Shown piece after piece: positions 39,276-49,241 of a stretch of DNA of 64,000 nt. Each line of letters starts with the position of its first letter. The first letter of the stretch is position 1. Source of the DNA: Burkholderiaceae bacterium (GTDB taxonomy: Bacteria; Pseudomonadota; Gammaproteobacteria; Burkholderiales; Burkholderiaceae_E); the NCBI GenBank assembly GCA_021463505.1, contig JAJTYR010000012.1, forward strand, positions 1-64,000, read 5' to 3'. A model generated the notes under the pieces. That model had not been told where the DNA came from. It saw only the letters and a program-made list of their open reading frames with translations, and did no database searches. A program made the translations under genes and the position numbers.

Positions 39276-39721
39276 GCCTTGCCGGTGCTGCCGAAGCCAG
39301 CGCCGCCGCGATCGGTGGCGACGAAGGCCTGCACCGGGTTCCACCGAACCTGCACCACCGGCACCACGATCATCTGCGCGATGCGCTCCATCGGCTCGAT
39401 GACGAACGGCGCGCGTCCGCGGTTCCAGCACGAGACCATCAGCGGCCCCTGGTAGTCGGAGTCGATCAGACCGACCAGGTTGCCGAGCACGATGCCGTGT
39501 CTCGTACCCAGCCCCGAGCGCGGCAGGATCATCGCGGCGTGGCCCGCGTCGCCGATGTGGATCGCCAGCCCCGTGGGCAGCAGTTGCGCGTCGCCGGGGG
39601 CGAGCGTGATCGGTGCGTCGATGCAGGCGCGCAGATCGAGTCCCGCGCTGCCGGCGGTGGCGTAGGCGGGCAGTCGATCCTGCAGCCGCGGATCGAGGAT
39701 CCGCACGTCGACGCGCATCAT
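39272..39721 (-). CDS. dut: Deoxyuridine 5'-triphosphate nucleotidohydrolase
   Basis: Hydrolyses dUTP to dUMP, preventing uracil entry into DNA. 149 residues, trimeric type. Motifs: [41 protein letters not shown] and the C-terminal [10 protein letters not shown]-loop-like motif. The ATG overlaps the coaBC stop by 4 nt; a second ATG follows immediately and gives the same protein less one Met. Confidence 0.95.
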   Translation of the reverse strand: MMRVDVRILDPRLQDRLPAYATAGSAGLDLRACIDAPITLAPGDAQLLPTGLAIHIGDAGHAAMILPRSGLGTRHGIVLGNLVGLIDSDYQGPLMVSCWNRGRAPFVIEPMERIAQMIVVPVVQVRWNPVQAFVATDRGGAGFGSTGKA

Positions 39722-40920
39722 CGGGACGGTATCCGCTGCGCGATCTCGGCAACCAGCGCGCGCGCGAGCTGCGCCTTGCCGGCACGCGGCAGGCGACGGC
39801 TGCCGTGCTCGTCGATCAGCAGCAACTCGTTGTCGTCGCGGCCGAACGTGGCGTGGCCGATGTTGGCCACCAGCAGCGGCACGCCCTTGGCGGCGCGCTT
39901 GGCCTGGCCGTTGGCCTCGAGATCTTCGCTCTCGGCCGCAAAGCCCACGCACCACGGCGCGCCGGCGCGGCGCGCCACCGTGGCGAGGATGTCGGGGTTC
40001 TGCACGAATTCGAGCTTCGGGGCGTCGTGGGCACCGCGCTTCTTCAACTTGCGCTCGCTGGGGTTTGCGACCCGCCAGTCGGCCACCGCAGCCACCGCGA
40101 CGAACACGTCGGTGTGCGTGGCCGCATCGAGCGCGGACATCACCGCGTCGTGCATCTGCTGCGCGGTGCGCACGTCGGTGCGCGCCACCCCGCGCGGCGT
40201 GGCAAGCGCCGCGGGACCCGCCACCAGCGCGACCTGCGCGCCCGCGGCACGGCAGGCCCGCGCGATCGCGAAGCCCATCTTGCCCGAGGACAGGTTGGTG
40301 ATGCCGCGCACCGGATCGATCGGTTCGTAGGTGGGCCCGGCCGTGACCAGCACGCGCCGGCCCGCCAGCAACCTGGGCGCGAAGAAGTCGGCCAGCTCGT
40401 CGACCAGATCCTGTGGTTCCAGCATGCGACCCAGGCCGGTCTCGCCGCAGGCCTGCTCGCCGCTGTCGGGGCCGAGGATCACCACGTCGTCGGCCACCAG
40501 CTGCGCGACGTTGCGCTGCGTGGCCGGGTGCAGCCACATCTGGCGGTTCATCGCCGGCGCCACCAGCAGCGGGCACTCGCGCGCCAGGCACAGCGTGGCG
40601 AGCAGGTCGTCGGCCAGGCCGTGCGCTGCTTTTGCCAGGAAGTCGGCGGTGGCCGGCGCCACCAGGATCGCGTCGGCCACGCGCGACAGTTCGATGTGCG
40701 CCATGTTGTTGGCGATGCGCGTGTCCCACTGATCGGTGAACACCGGTTCGCCGGTGAGCGCCTGGAAAGTGGCGGGTGCCACGAAGCGCGTCGCCGCGTC
40801 GGTCATCACCACCTGTACGCGCGCGCCGGCGCGCTGCAGCCCGCGCGCCAGTTCGGCCGCCTTGTAGGCTGCCACGCCGCCGGTCACGCCCAGCAGGATG
40901 CGTTTGCCTTCGAGCATCAT
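39718..40920 (-). CDS. coaBC: Bifunctional phosphopantothenoylcysteine decarboxylase/synthase
   Basis: Two steps of coenzyme A synthesis in one 400-residue protein. The N-terminal CoaC flavoprotein part has [18 protein letters not shown], the catalytic His in [35 protein letters not shown] and [11 protein letters not shown]. The C-terminal CoaB part begins near [19 protein letters not shown] and has [12 protein letters not shown] and VGFAAE. ATG 40920 or the next in-frame ATG at 40917. Part of the ribF-ileS-lspA-coaBC-dut block. Confidence 0.95.
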   Translation of the reverse strand: MMLEGKRILLGVTGGVAAYKAAELARGLQRAGARVQVVMTDAATRFVAPATFQALTGEPVFTDQWDTRIANNMAHIELSRVADAILVAPATADFLAKAAHGLADDLLATLCLARECPLLVAPAMNRQMWLHPATQRNVAQLVADDVVILGPDSGEQACGETGLGRMLEPQDLVDELADFFAPRLLAGRRVLVTAGPTYEPIDPVRGITNLSSGKMGFAIARACRAAGAQVALVAGPAALATPRGVARTDVRTAQQMHDAVMSALDAATHTDVFVAVAAVADWRVANPSERKLKKRGAHDAPKLEFVQNPDILATVARRAGAPWCVGFAAESEDLEANGQAKRAAKGVPLLVANIGHATFGRDDNELLLIDEHGSRRLPRAGKAQLARALVAEIAQRIPSR

Positions 40921-40969
40921 CCGCGCTGTATATCACACCTCGGCGCGTGCATCGGGGCGACGCCGGCCG

Positions 40970-41461
40970 TCAGCGCGTGCGCCGCACCCGGCGGAACTCG
41001 TCGACGATCAGCAGCAGCGCGCCGACGGTGATCGCGCTGTCGGCGACGTTGAACGCCGGCCAGTGCCAGCGCTGCCAGTAGACGAGCAGGAAGTCGACCA
41101 CCTGGCCACGCACGATGCGGTCGATCACGTTGCCGATCGCTCCGCCGAGGATCAGTGTCAGCGAGAAGGCGAACAGCCGCTGCGAACCGTGGCGCGCCAG
41201 CAGCCAGACGATGAAGACTGCAGCGGCCACCCCCAGTCCGGTGAAGAACCAGCGTTGCCAGCCACCGGCACCCGCCAGGAAGCTGAACGCCGCGCCGCGG
41301 TTGAAGAGCAGCGTGAGGTCGAACAGGCCCGGCACCACGGCGAGCCGCTCTCCGAATGCGAAGCTGCGTACCACCGCGAGCTTGGTCAACTGGTCGGTGA
41401 GCACGATCGCCGCGGCCAGCCACAGCCAGCGTTTCGCCACGCCTGCGCTACCCCCGGACAT
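40970..41461 (-). CDS. lspA: Lipoprotein signal peptidase (signal peptidase II)
   Basis: Inner-membrane aspartyl protease that cleaves prolipoproteins. 163 residues, four membrane helices. Catalytic aspartates lie in [15 protein letters not shown] and [11 protein letters not shown], and the [12 protein letters not shown] segment is conserved. ATG 41461 follows the ileS stop by 14 bp, as usual in this order. Ends shortly before coaBC. Confidence 0.95.
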   Translation of the reverse strand: MSGGSAGVAKRWLWLAAAIVLTDQLTKLAVVRSFAFGERLAVVPGLFDLTLLFNRGAAFSFLAGAGGWQRWFFTGLGVAAAVFIVWLLARHGSQRLFAFSLTLILGGAIGNVIDRIVRGQVVDFLLVYWQRWHWPAFNVADSAITVGALLLIVDEFRRVRRTR

Positions 41462-41475
41462 CGCGCCGGCCTGGA

Positions 41476-44376
41476 TCAGGCCGCGCGGCGCGCTTCGCCC
41501 GCGCCGTACAGGTTGTCGATGCAGCGGCCGCAGATCGTCGGGCGTGCGGGGTCGGCGCCGACGTCGTCGCGGTAGTGCCAGCAGCGCTCGCACCTGGCGT
41601 GTGCGCTCGCGGCCACCGAGACCGCCGGCGGCGCGTCGTCGGCGCCGCGCACCACGCGCGCCTGCGACGTGATGAACACGAAGCGCAGGTCGTCGCCCAG
41701 CGAGGCGAGCGCGTCGAAGGTTTCGCCCGAGGCGCACACCTCGACCTCGGCCTGCAGCGACGCGCCGATCGCGCCGGCGCTGCGTGCCTCTTCGAGCTTC
41801 TTCATGACCTCGGCACGCACCGCGCGGATCGCTTCCCACTTCAGTCGCAGCAGCGCGGTGGCCTGCGCGTCTTCGGACGCGAGCTCGCCCATGCCGCCGA
41901 ACGCGTGCCAGGTCTGCGTGAAGATCGTCTCGCCGCCTTCCTTCCAGGCGCGCGGCGCGAGCAGCGGCCAGGCCTCCTCGGCGGTGAACGACAGGATCGG
42001 CGCCATCAGCCGCACCAGCGACTGGGCGACGTGATGCAGCGCGGTCTGCGCCGAGCGTCGTGCGTGCGAGCCGGCCGCGGTGGTGTACAGGCGGTCCTTC
42101 AGGATGTCGAGCCAGAAAGCGCCGAGATCCTCGGAGCAGAAGGTCTGCAGCCGGGCCACGGCCGGGTGGAATTCGTAGCGCTCGTAGTCGCGCTCGATGT
42201 CGCGCTGCCAGGCCGCGGTCATCGCGATCGCGTAGCGATCGATCTCGATCATCTGGTGTGCCGGCACCGCGTCGCGGGCCGGGTCGAAGTCGGAGACGTT
42301 GGCGAGCAGGAAGCGCAGCGTGTTGCGGATGCGTCGGTACGACTCGACCACGCGCCCGAGGATTTCGTCGGAGATGCCCAGTTCGCCCGAATAGTCGGTG
42401 CTGGCCACCCAGAGCCTCAGGATCTCGGCGCCCAGCGTGTCCGATACCTTCTGCGGCGCGACCACGTTGCCGAGCGACTTCGACATCTTCAGGCCCTTGC
42501 CGTCGACGACGAAGCCGTGCGTGAGCAGGGCCCTGTACGGCGGCACGCCGTTGAGCATCGACGAGACGAGCAGCGACGAGTGGAACCAGCCGCGGTGCTG
42601 GTCGCTGCCTTCGAGATACATGTCGGCCGGAAAGTGCGACTGCGCCGCGTGCGAGCCGCGCAGCACGGTCTCGTGCGTGCTGCCCGAGTCGAACCAGACG
42701 TCGAGCGTGTCGCGGCTCTTCACGTACTGCGCGGCTTCGTCGCCGAGCAATTCGCGCGGATCGAGCCGCTGCCAGGCTTCGATGCCCTCGCGTTCGATGC
42801 GCTGCGCGACCTGCTCGAGCAGCTCGTCGGTGCGCGGATGCAGCGCACCCGTTTCGCGGTGCAGGAAGAACGCCATCGGCACGCCCCACTGGCGCTGCCG
42901 CGACAGCGTCCAGTCGGGCCGGTTGGCAATCATTCCGTGCAGCCGGGCCTTGCCCCAGGCCGGATAGAAGCGCGTCGCCTCGACGCCGGCCAGCGCGCTC
43001 TCGCGCAGCGTCGGCCCGCCGTCGTGAGGGACGACGTCCATGCCGGCGAACCACTGGCTCGACGCGCGGTAGATGACCGGCGTCTTGTGGCGCCAGCAGT
43101 GCATGTAGCTGTGCGGGTACTGCTCGACGCCGAACAGGCAGCCGTGCGCGCGCAGGTGCTCGACGATCTTCGGGTTGGCGTCCCAGATCGACAGGCCGGC
43201 GAAGTCGGGCAGCCAGCGGGCGAAGGTGCCGTCGCCGAGGACCGGTTGCAGGATGTCCGCATCGGCCAGGCCGTGCTGGCGGCACGACGCGAAGTCCTCG
43301 ATGCCGTAGGCCGGCGCCGAGTGCACCAGGCCGGTGCCCGAATCGAGCGTCACGTAATCGCCGAGGTAAACCGGCGCGAAGCGCTCGGCGAACGGGTGGC
43401 GAAAGCGGATCAGTTCGAGCGCCTTGCCCTTGCAGGTGGCGAGCGTTTCGCCTTCGAGGTGCCATCGTTTCAGGCAGGCCTGGACCCGTTCGCTGGCGAG
43501 CACCAGCAGCGCCGGTGCGCCGTTCCACGGTACCTTCACCAGCGAGTAGTCGTGGTCGGGGTGCAGGTTCAGCGCCTGGTTGGCCGGAATCGTCCACGGC
43601 GTGGTCGTCCAGATGACCGCGTAGCCGCGTGCCAGCGGCAGTTGTGGCAGGCCGAAGGCTGCGGCGAGTTTCGGCAGGTCTTCGGCGGCGAACGGAAAGC
43701 CGGCGTCGATCGACGGATCGACACGGTCGGCATACTCGACCTCGGCCTCGGCGAGCGCGGAACCGCAGTCGAAGCACCAGTTCACGGGCTTCAAACCGCG
43801 ATACACGTAGCCCTTGCGCAGGATCGTGCCGAGCGCGCGCAACTCGTCAGCCTCGTTGGCGAAGGCCATCGTCCTGTACGGATCGTCCCAGTCGCCGAGC
43901 ACGCCGAGGCGGACGAAATCCTTCTTCTGGCGCTCGATCTGCTCGGCGGCGTAGGCGCGCGACCTGGCCTGAACCTCGTCGGCCGGCAGGTGCTTGCCGT
44001 ACTGTTTCTCGATCTGGATCTCGATCGGCATGCCGTGACAGTCCCAGCCGGGCACGTAGCGTGCATCGAAGCCGGCCATGTTGCGGCTCTTGACGATGAC
44101 GTCCTTGAGGATCTTGTTGACCGCGTGACCGATGTGGATGTCGCCGTTGGCGTACGGCGGGCCGTCGTGCAGCACCCACACCGGGCGGCCCTGCGATGCC
44201 TCGCGGATGCGGCGGTAGACGCCTTTCTCCTGCCACTGCCGGGTCCATTGCGGCTCGCGCTTCGCGAGTTCGCCGCGCATCGGGAACGGCGTGTCGGGCA
44301 GGTTCAGCGTGTCGCGATACGGCTGGTCGCCCTTCGCGCTGCGTCCGGACCTGCCTGCCGATTTGCCCTGGGCCAT
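41476..44376 (-). CDS. ileS: Isoleucyl-tRNA synthetase
   Basis: Charges tRNA-Ile; 966 residues, class I. HIGH signature in [21 protein letters not shown] in [11 protein letters not shown], an editing domain between them with [13 protein letters not shown], and a C-terminal zinc finger formed by [12 protein letters not shown] and CGRC. Start ATG 44376. Short Lys/Ser-rich N-terminal extension. Between ribF and lspA, as in many proteobacteria. Confidence 0.97.
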   Translation of the reverse strand: MAQGKSAGRSGRSAKGDQPYRDTLNLPDTPFPMRGELAKREPQWTRQWQEKGVYRRIREASQGRPVWVLHDGPPYANGDIHIGHAVNKILKDVIVKSRNMAGFDARYVPGWDCHGMPIEIQIEKQYGKHLPADEVQARSRAYAAEQIERQKKDFVRLGVLGDWDDPYRTMAFANEADELRALGTILRKGYVYRGLKPVNWCFDCGSALAEAEVEYADRVDPSIDAGFPFAAEDLPKLAAAFGLPQLPLARGYAVIWTTTPWTIPANQALNLHPDHDYSLVKVPWNGAPALLVLASERVQACLKRWHLEGETLATCKGKALELIRFRHPFAERFAPVYLGDYVTLDSGTGLVHSAPAYGIEDFASCRQHGLADADILQPVLGDGTFARWLPDFAGLSIWDANPKIVEHLRAHGCLFGVEQYPHSYMHCWRHKTPVIYRASSQWFAGMDVVPHDGGPTLRESALAGVEATRFYPAWGKARLHGMIANRPDWTLSRQRQWGVPMAFFLHRETGALHPRTDELLEQVAQRIEREGIEAWQRLDPRELLGDEAAQYVKSRDTLDVWFDSGSTHETVLRGSHAAQSHFPADMYLEGSDQHRGWFHSSLLVSSMLNGVPPYRALLTHGFVVDGKGLKMSKSLGNVVAPQKVSDTLGAEILRLWVASTDYSGELGISDEILGRVVESYRRIRNTLRFLLANVSDFDPARDAVPAHQMIEIDRYAIAMTAAWQRDIERDYERYEFHPAVARLQTFCSEDLGAFWLDILKDRLYTTAAGSHARRSAQTALHHVAQSLVRLMAPILSFTAEEAWPLLAPRAWKEGGETIFTQTWHAFGGMGELASEDAQATALLRLKWEAIRAVRAEVMKKLEEARSAGAIGASLQAEVEVCASGETFDALASLGDDLRFVFITSQARVVRGADDAPPAVSVAASAHARCERCWHYRDDVGADPARPTICGRCIDNLYGAGEARRAA

Positions 44377-44390
44377 GGATGTCTCTCGGT

Positions 44391-45371
44391 TCAGTCGTTC
44401 CGGCCGGCGGCGCCGCCACGGAACCATGCGCGCGCTGCCTGTGCATCGCGGTCGATCTGCGCAACGAGCGCTTCGATCGAATCGAAGTCCGCCTCGTCGC
44501 GCAGCTTGTGGAGGAACTCGACGCGCACCAGCCTGCCGTAGATGTCGGCGTCGAAATCGAACAGGTGGACTTCGAGCAGGTGCCGGCCGTCGCGTTCGAC
44601 TGCCGGGCGCGTGCCCAGGCTCGCGACGCCCGCCACCGGCGCCTCGCCCAGGCCATGCACGCGCACGACGTACACCCCGGCGACGGCCGGTCGCTCGAAC
44701 GGAATCGGCAGGTTCAGCGTGGGATAGCCGAGCGTGCGGCCGAGCTTGCGGCCGTGCACGATGTGTCCCGAGATGAAGTAGGGGCGCCCGAGCAGTTCGC
44801 GGGCGCGCGCGAAGTCGCCCTGCGCCAGCGCTTCGCGCACCGCGGAACTGGAGATCCGGCGGCCGCCGCGCATCACGGTTTCCACGCGATCCAGCTCGAA
44901 GCCGTGCCGGGTCGCGGCTTCGCGCAGCATCGCGAAGTCGCCGCGCCGCTTCGCGCCGAACCTGAAATCGTCGCCGATCAGCAGGTAGCGGGTGTGCAGG
45001 CCGTCGACGACGATCTCCTCGATGAAGCGCTCGGCCGCCAGCGTGGCGACCGACGCGTTGAAGTGCGTGATGCAGACGCGGTCGACGCCGCAATCGGCCA
45101 GTGCGTCGAGCTTGTCGCGTTCGGTGCAGATGCGCGCCGGCGGGGCCAAAGCGGATTGCGCGGGCGCCCCCGGCGCTGCGAGTGCCGCGAAGTACTCGCG
45201 CGGATGCGGCTCGAAAGTGAGCACGCAGGTGGGCAGACCGAGCTCGCCGGCACACCGGCGCAATTGTGCGAGCACTGCCCGGTGGCCGCTGTGCACGCCG
45301 TCGAAGTTGCCGATCGTCAGCGCGCAGGGATCGCGTCGATCGGCGGGCGGCAGGCGGCGGAAGACTTCCAT
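44391..45371 (-). CDS. ribF: Bifunctional riboflavin kinase/FAD synthetase
   Basis: Makes FMN and then FAD from riboflavin; 326 residues. N-terminal nucleotidyltransferase with [17 protein letters not shown] and the [10 protein letters not shown] motif; the C-terminal kinase has [16 protein letters not shown] minus-strand TATAAT at 45443-45438 would start transcription ~60 nt upstream of ATG 45371. No FMN riboswitch is seen in the short leader, which contains only GC-rich sequence. No good Shine-Dalgarno site lies before the ATG. Confidence 0.95.
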   Translation of the reverse strand: MEVFRRLPPADRRDPCALTIGNFDGVHSGHRAVLAQLRRCAGELGLPTCVLTFEPHPREYFAALAAPGAPAQSALAPPARICTERDKLDALADCGVDRVCITHFNASVATLAAERFIEEIVVDGLHTRYLLIGDDFRFGAKRRGDFAMLREAATRHGFELDRVETVMRGGRRISSSAVREALAQGDFARARELLGRPYFISGHIVHGRKLGRTLGYPTLNLPIPFERPAVAGVYVVRVHGLGEAPVAGVASLGTRPAVERDGRHLLEVHLFDFDADIYGRLVRVEFLHKLRDEADFDSIEALVAQIDRDAQAARAWFRGGAAGRND

Positions 45372-45464
45372 CTGGGAGGGAGGACGGCGCAGGGGGCGAG
45401 CCGGCGGGATTTCCCGCACGACGATGCAAAACCTTGAATTATATGGCGATGATACGATTGCCCG

Positions 45465-46112
45465 ATGAAAAGGATCGTCGTGTTGCTGTCCGGGCGCGGT
45501 TCGAACATGGTGGCGCTCGCCGCAGCGCTGGGCGACGGGCGCTGGCCTGCGCAGATCGTCGGCGTCATCGCCGATCGGCCCGGCGCAGCCGGCCTGCAGC
45601 GTGCGGCCGGGCTCGGCCTGTCCACCGCACTGGTGGACTACCGGGGCTTCGCACGGCGCGCAGATTTCGAGCAGGCACTGCGCGAGGCCATCGACGTCCT
45701 GGCACCCGACGTGGTGCTCCTCGCCGGCTTCATGCGCGTGCTCGGCGCGGCCTTCGTCGAACACTACCGCGGGCGGTTGCTGAACATCCATCCGTCGCTG
45801 CTGCCGGCGTTTCCCGGTCTCGCGACGCACCGGCGCGCGCTCGAGGCCGGCGTGGCCGCGCACGGTGCGACGGTCCACTTCGTGGGCGTCGAGGTCGACG
45901 ACGGGCCGATCGTCGCGCAGGCAGTCGTCGCGGTGCATCCCGACGACGACGAGGCAACGCTCGCAGCGCGCGTGCTCGAGTCCGAGCATCGGCTCTATCC
46001 GATGGCGCTGCGCTGGTTCGTCGAGGATCGCCTGCGGATCGAAGGCGCTCGCGTGCGGCTGCTCGATCCGCGCCCGGGCGAGACGCGTCTGCTGCGCAGC
46101 GACGCGCGGTGA
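45465..46112 (+). CDS. purN: Phosphoribosylglycinamide formyltransferase
   Basis: Third step of purine synthesis, using 10-formyl-THF. 215 residues. SGRGSNMVALAAA, LAGFMRVLGAAFV, NIHPSLLPAFPGLATHRRAL with catalytic His, and GATVHFVGVEVDDGPIVAQ, the catalytic Asp region. No Shine-Dalgarno site lies before ATG 45465, where an AT-rich stretch (45433-45458) ends 7 nt upstream. Overlaps the next gene by 4 nt (GTGA). Confidence 0.96.
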   Translation: MKRIVVLLSGRGSNMVALAAALGDGRWPAQIVGVIADRPGAAGLQRAAGLGLSTALVDYRGFARRADFEQALREAIDVLAPDVVLLAGFMRVLGAAFVEHYRGRLLNIHPSLLPAFPGLATHRRALEAGVAAHGATVHFVGVEVDDGPIVAQAVVAVHPDDDEATLAARVLESEHRLYPMALRWFVEDRLRIEGARVRLLDPRPGETRLLRSDAR

Positions 46113-47353
46113 CTCGGGGCCGCGTCACGCGGCGTGCTGCGGCGGGGTCCTCCGCTGCCGCGCTGCCTGCTGCGGCGCTTGCGCAGGTGCTGCGCTTCGA
46201 AGCGCCGGCCGACGTCACGCTGCGCGCGTTCTTTCGCCGGCACCCGTCGCTGGGCCGTCGTGATCGCGGCGCGATCGCCGAGACGGTGTTCGACGTATTG
46301 CGCCACCACCGCCTGTATGCGCATCTGGCGCAGGACGCAACCGGTGCGCCCGAGGCGCGCCTGCTTGCGCTCTCGGACGCTCGCCGCCAGGGGCGCCTGG
46401 CGCTGCCCGTGCTGCCCTTCGCGCTGCGCTACAGTCTCCCCGACTGGCTGGCCGGCGCGCTGCGGGCCGGTTATGGCGCCGCGCGCGCCGAGGCGCTCGC
46501 GGCCGCACTGCTGCATCCGGCGCCTCTCGATCTGCGGGTGAACACGCTGAAGTCGACCCGCGCACAGGTGATCGCGTCGCTCGCGGCGGCCGGCATCGAC
46601 GCGCATCCGCTGCCGCAGTGGCCCGACGCGTTGCGCGTCGCCGGCAAGCCCGCGCTGGAGCGCAGCCCCGCCTTCGAATCGGGCTGGTGCGAAGTGCAGG
46701 ACCTTGGCAGCCAGTTGCTCGCGGCACTGGTGGCGCCGCGCCGTGGCCAGACGGTGGTCGACCTGTGCGCCGGTGCCGGCGGGAAGACCCTGGCGCTCGC
46801 GGCCGCGATGCGCTCGAGCGGGCAGGTCTACGCCTGCGACGTGTCGGCGGCACGGCTGCTGCGGATGCGCCGCAGGCTCGAGCGCAGCGGTGCGACCAAC
46901 GTGCAGCCGATGGCGATTGCCGACGAGCGGGACGCGCGGCTCGGGCGCCTGCATGCGCGTGCCGACGCGGTGCTGGTCGACGCGCCGTGCACCGGTACCG
47001 GTACGCTCAGGCGCAACCCCGACCTGAAGTGGCGCACCGGCCCCGGCGATCTCGCCCGGCTGGTCGCGACGCAGCGCTCGCTCCTGTCGGCGGCCGTGGC
47101 GCTGGTGCGGCCGGGCGGAGCACTGGTCTTCGGCACCTGCAGCCTGCTGGCGCAGGAAAACGACGAGCAGGTCACCTGGTTCGAGGCGCACCATCCGCAC
47201 TGGCGGCGCCGGTGCGCCGGCGAGGTGCTCGCCGGGCAGGGTGCGCACCTCGATTCGCCGGCCATCGGCGACGGCCTGCTGCGGCTGTTGCCGGACCGTG
47301 ACGGCTGCGACGGCTTCTTCGCGGCGCGTTGGGAGCGCCCCAGGGAGCCATAA
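46109..47353 (+). CDS. RsmB/NOP-family m5C RNA methyltransferase
   Basis: SAM-dependent cytosine-5 methyltransferase of 414 residues. The NusB-like N-terminal part (about 20-110) is followed by a Rossmann domain with VVDLCAGAGGKTLALAAAM and the two catalytic cysteines in DAPCTGTGTLRRNPDLKW and GTCSLLAQENDEQ. The GTG start overlaps purN, so the pair is translationally coupled. It may act on 16S rRNA like RsmB, but this is a separate copy pattern next to purN, so the target is unproven. Confidence 0.88.
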   Translation: MTRGRVTRRAAAGSSAAALPAAALAQVLRFEAPADVTLRAFFRRHPSLGRRDRGAIAETVFDVLRHHRLYAHLAQDATGAPEARLLALSDARRQGRLALPVLPFALRYSLPDWLAGALRAGYGAARAEALAAALLHPAPLDLRVNTLKSTRAQVIASLAAAGIDAHPLPQWPDALRVAGKPALERSPAFESGWCEVQDLGSQLLAALVAPRRGQTVVDLCAGAGGKTLALAAAMRSSGQVYACDVSAARLLRMRRRLERSGATNVQPMAIADERDARLGRLHARADAVLVDAPCTGTGTLRRNPDLKWRTGPGDLARLVATQRSLLSAAVALVRPGGALVFGTCSLLAQENDEQVTWFEAHHPHWRRRCAGEVLAGQGAHLDSPAIGDGLLRLLPDRDGCDGFFAARWERPREP

Positions 47354-47461
47354 CGGGCTCGCGTCGCGCCTGCAGCCGGCGTAGCGCCGTGAACCGGCTG
47401 CGCGCCCCGGCCGGGGCGGTCGCAGGCAGTGGCAAGGCGCGGTTGCCTTCACTCCGAAGGG

Positions 47462-47584
47462 TAGAATCGAGCCGCTGTTTCAGGAGACCCCCGTCTTGCC
47501 GGATTCCGCCTGCGCATGGCTCGATCGCACGCTGCCCGTTCCCGTCCTGCGGCCGTGCAGCGGTGCGGTGCGGAAGATGTCCCG
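47462..47584 (+). other. panB leader with possible short upstream ORF
   Basis: TAGAAT at 47462-47467 is a -10-like element. AGGAG (47482-47486) precedes TTG at 47496, which opens a 30-codon frame ending in a TGA at 47586-47588 that overlaps the panB ATG (ATGA). This may be a translated leader. An in-frame ATG at 47516 could instead give a longer PanB. Confidence 0.3.
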
Positions 47585-48418
47585 ATGAGCGTGCATCCCG
47601 TCGAAGCGAACTCCGGCGCTGTCCGCAGGCCGGTGACACAGCAGCATCTGGCCGCGCTGCGCGCGCGCGGCGAGCCCATTGCGATGCTCACCTGCTACGA
47701 CGCGAGCCATGCGGCGCTGCTCGACGAGGTGGGCATCGAATGCCTGCTGATCGGCGATTCGCTCGGGATGGTCGTGCAGGGACACGACTCGACGCTGCCG
47801 GTCACGCTCGACGAAGTGGCCTACCACACGCGCTGCGTGGCGCGCGGTGCCCGTCATGCGTGGATCATCGCGGACATGCCGTTCGGCAGCTATCCGGCCG
47901 GCGCCGTCGACGCATTCGCCAATGCGGTCCGGCTGATGCAGGCCGGCGCGCGCATGGTCAAGCTCGAAGGCGGCGCCTGGCTCGCTCCTACGGTCGAAAT
48001 GCTGACGCGCGCCGGCATCCCGGTGTGCGCGCACCTGGGGCTGACGCCGCAGTCGGTGTTCGCGCTGGGCGGCTACCGCGTGCAGGGTCGAACGCCCGAG
48101 GCGGCCGATCGGCTGCTCGCCGATGCGCTGGCGCTGCAGGCAGCGGGCGCGACGATGCTGGTCCTCGAGATGGTGCCGGCGACGCTGGCGGGCGAGGTTA
48201 CCCGACGGCTCTCGATTCCGACCATCGGCATTGGCGCAGGTGCCGCCTGCTCGGGGCAGGTGCTGGTGCTGCACGACATGCTCGACGTCTATCCCGGACG
48301 CAGGCCGCGTTTCGTGCGCAACTTCATGACCGGCGCGGGCAGCGTGCGCGGCGCCATCGAGGCGTATCGCGATGCGGTGAAGGCGCACGACTTTCCCGGT
48401 CCCGAACACGGCTACTGA
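47585..48418 (+). CDS. panB: 3-methyl-2-oxobutanoate hydroxymethyltransferase
   Basis: First step of pantothenate synthesis: transfers a hydroxymethyl group from methylene-THF to ketoisovalerate. 277 residues from ATG 47585, the usual length. Conserved [51 protein letters not shown] and [19 protein letters not shown]. An upstream in-frame ATG at 47516 would add 23 residues with no family match. panC is not adjacent. Confidence 0.94.
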   Translation: MSVHPVEANSGAVRRPVTQQHLAALRARGEPIAMLTCYDASHAALLDEVGIECLLIGDSLGMVVQGHDSTLPVTLDEVAYHTRCVARGARHAWIIADMPFGSYPAGAVDAFANAVRLMQAGARMVKLEGGAWLAPTVEMLTRAGIPVCAHLGLTPQSVFALGGYRVQGRTPEAADRLLADALALQAAGATMLVLEMVPATLAGEVTRRLSIPTIGIGAGAACSGQVLVLHDMLDVYPGRRPRFVRNFMTGAGSVRGAIEAYRDAVKAHDFPGPEHGY

Positions 48419-48444
48419 CGCCCGGCCACACAGCGAGGCAGGCC

Positions 48445-49200
48445 ATGCAGTTCGTCATTCTCACCGGCGCATCGCGGGGCCTGGGTGCGGCGATGGCCGC
48501 GCAGCTGCTGTCCCCGTCGCGGCAGCTCGTCTGCGTCGCGCGCTCGCCGAACGAAGCGTTGGCGACCAGGGCGCGTGCAAGCGGCGCTCGGCTTGATTAC
48601 CGGTTGTGCGATCTCGCCGACGCCACCGGCGTCACGCGGCTCGCCGATTCGCTCGGCCAGGCGCTGCGCTCGGCGGGCGGCGTGTCGCGCTTCGTGCTGA
48701 TCAACAACGCGGGTGCCGTCGAGCCGATCGGCCGGATCGAAACACTCGCGGCCGCGCCGCTGACAGCGGCGCTCCAGCTGAACCTGGCGGCGGCGATGCT
48801 GCTCACCGCCTCGTTCCTCGCCGCCACCGATGCCTCGGGCGCCGAACGCCGCGTGCTCAACATCTCGTCGGGCGCGGCGCGCTATCCGGTGGCCGGCTGG
48901 TCGGCGTATTGCAGCGCCAAGGCGGCACTCGACATGTTCACCCGCTGCATCGTCGCCGAGCAGGCGAGCAGACCGAACGCGGCGCGCGCCTGCTCGCTTG
49001 CGCCGGGCGTCGTCGACACCGACATGCAGGCGTCGATCCGCGCGGTCGATGCGGCCGATTTCCCTTCGGTGGAGCGCTTTCGCAAGCTGAAGGCCGACGG
49101 CGCGCTCGGTGCGCCTGGCGAGATCGCCGTGCGCATCGTGGCCTACCTCGAACGCGACGACTTCGGCGAGCGCGAGATCGACGACATCCGCGAACACTGA
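48445..49200 (+). CDS. Short-chain dehydrogenase (sepiapterin-reductase-like)
   Basis: 251-residue NADP-type SDR: cofactor motif ILTGASRGLGAAMAAQL, Arg-rich segment after the second strand (VARSPNE) favouring NADPH, LINNAGAVEP, and catalytic Tyr/Lys in YCSAKAALDMF. It resembles YueD/benzil- or sepiapterin-reductase types; substrate unknown. AGG-rich sequence precedes ATG 48445. Confidence 0.85.
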   Translation: MQFVILTGASRGLGAAMAAQLLSPSRQLVCVARSPNEALATRARASGARLDYRLCDLADATGVTRLADSLGQALRSAGGVSRFVLINNAGAVEPIGRIETLAAAPLTAALQLNLAAAMLLTASFLAATDASGAERRVLNISSGAARYPVAGWSAYCSAKAALDMFTRCIVAEQASRPNAARACSLAPGVVDTDMQASIRAVDAADFPSVERFRKLKADGALGAPGEIAVRIVAYLERDDFGEREIDDIREH

Positions 49201-49241
49201 ACGCCTTCCCGGCGGGTGGCGACGCGCGCCGGTGAGCACGC

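Noticed and set aside
41575-44541. Long plus-strand open frame opposite ileS
   Set aside because: Antisense of ileS; no domain, biased Arg/Ala/Val composition, and no start signal.
45372-45464. FMN riboswitch between ribF and purN
   Set aside because: The ribF leader is only ~60 nt, too short for an FMN aptamer, and no conserved RFN-element sequences were recognised.
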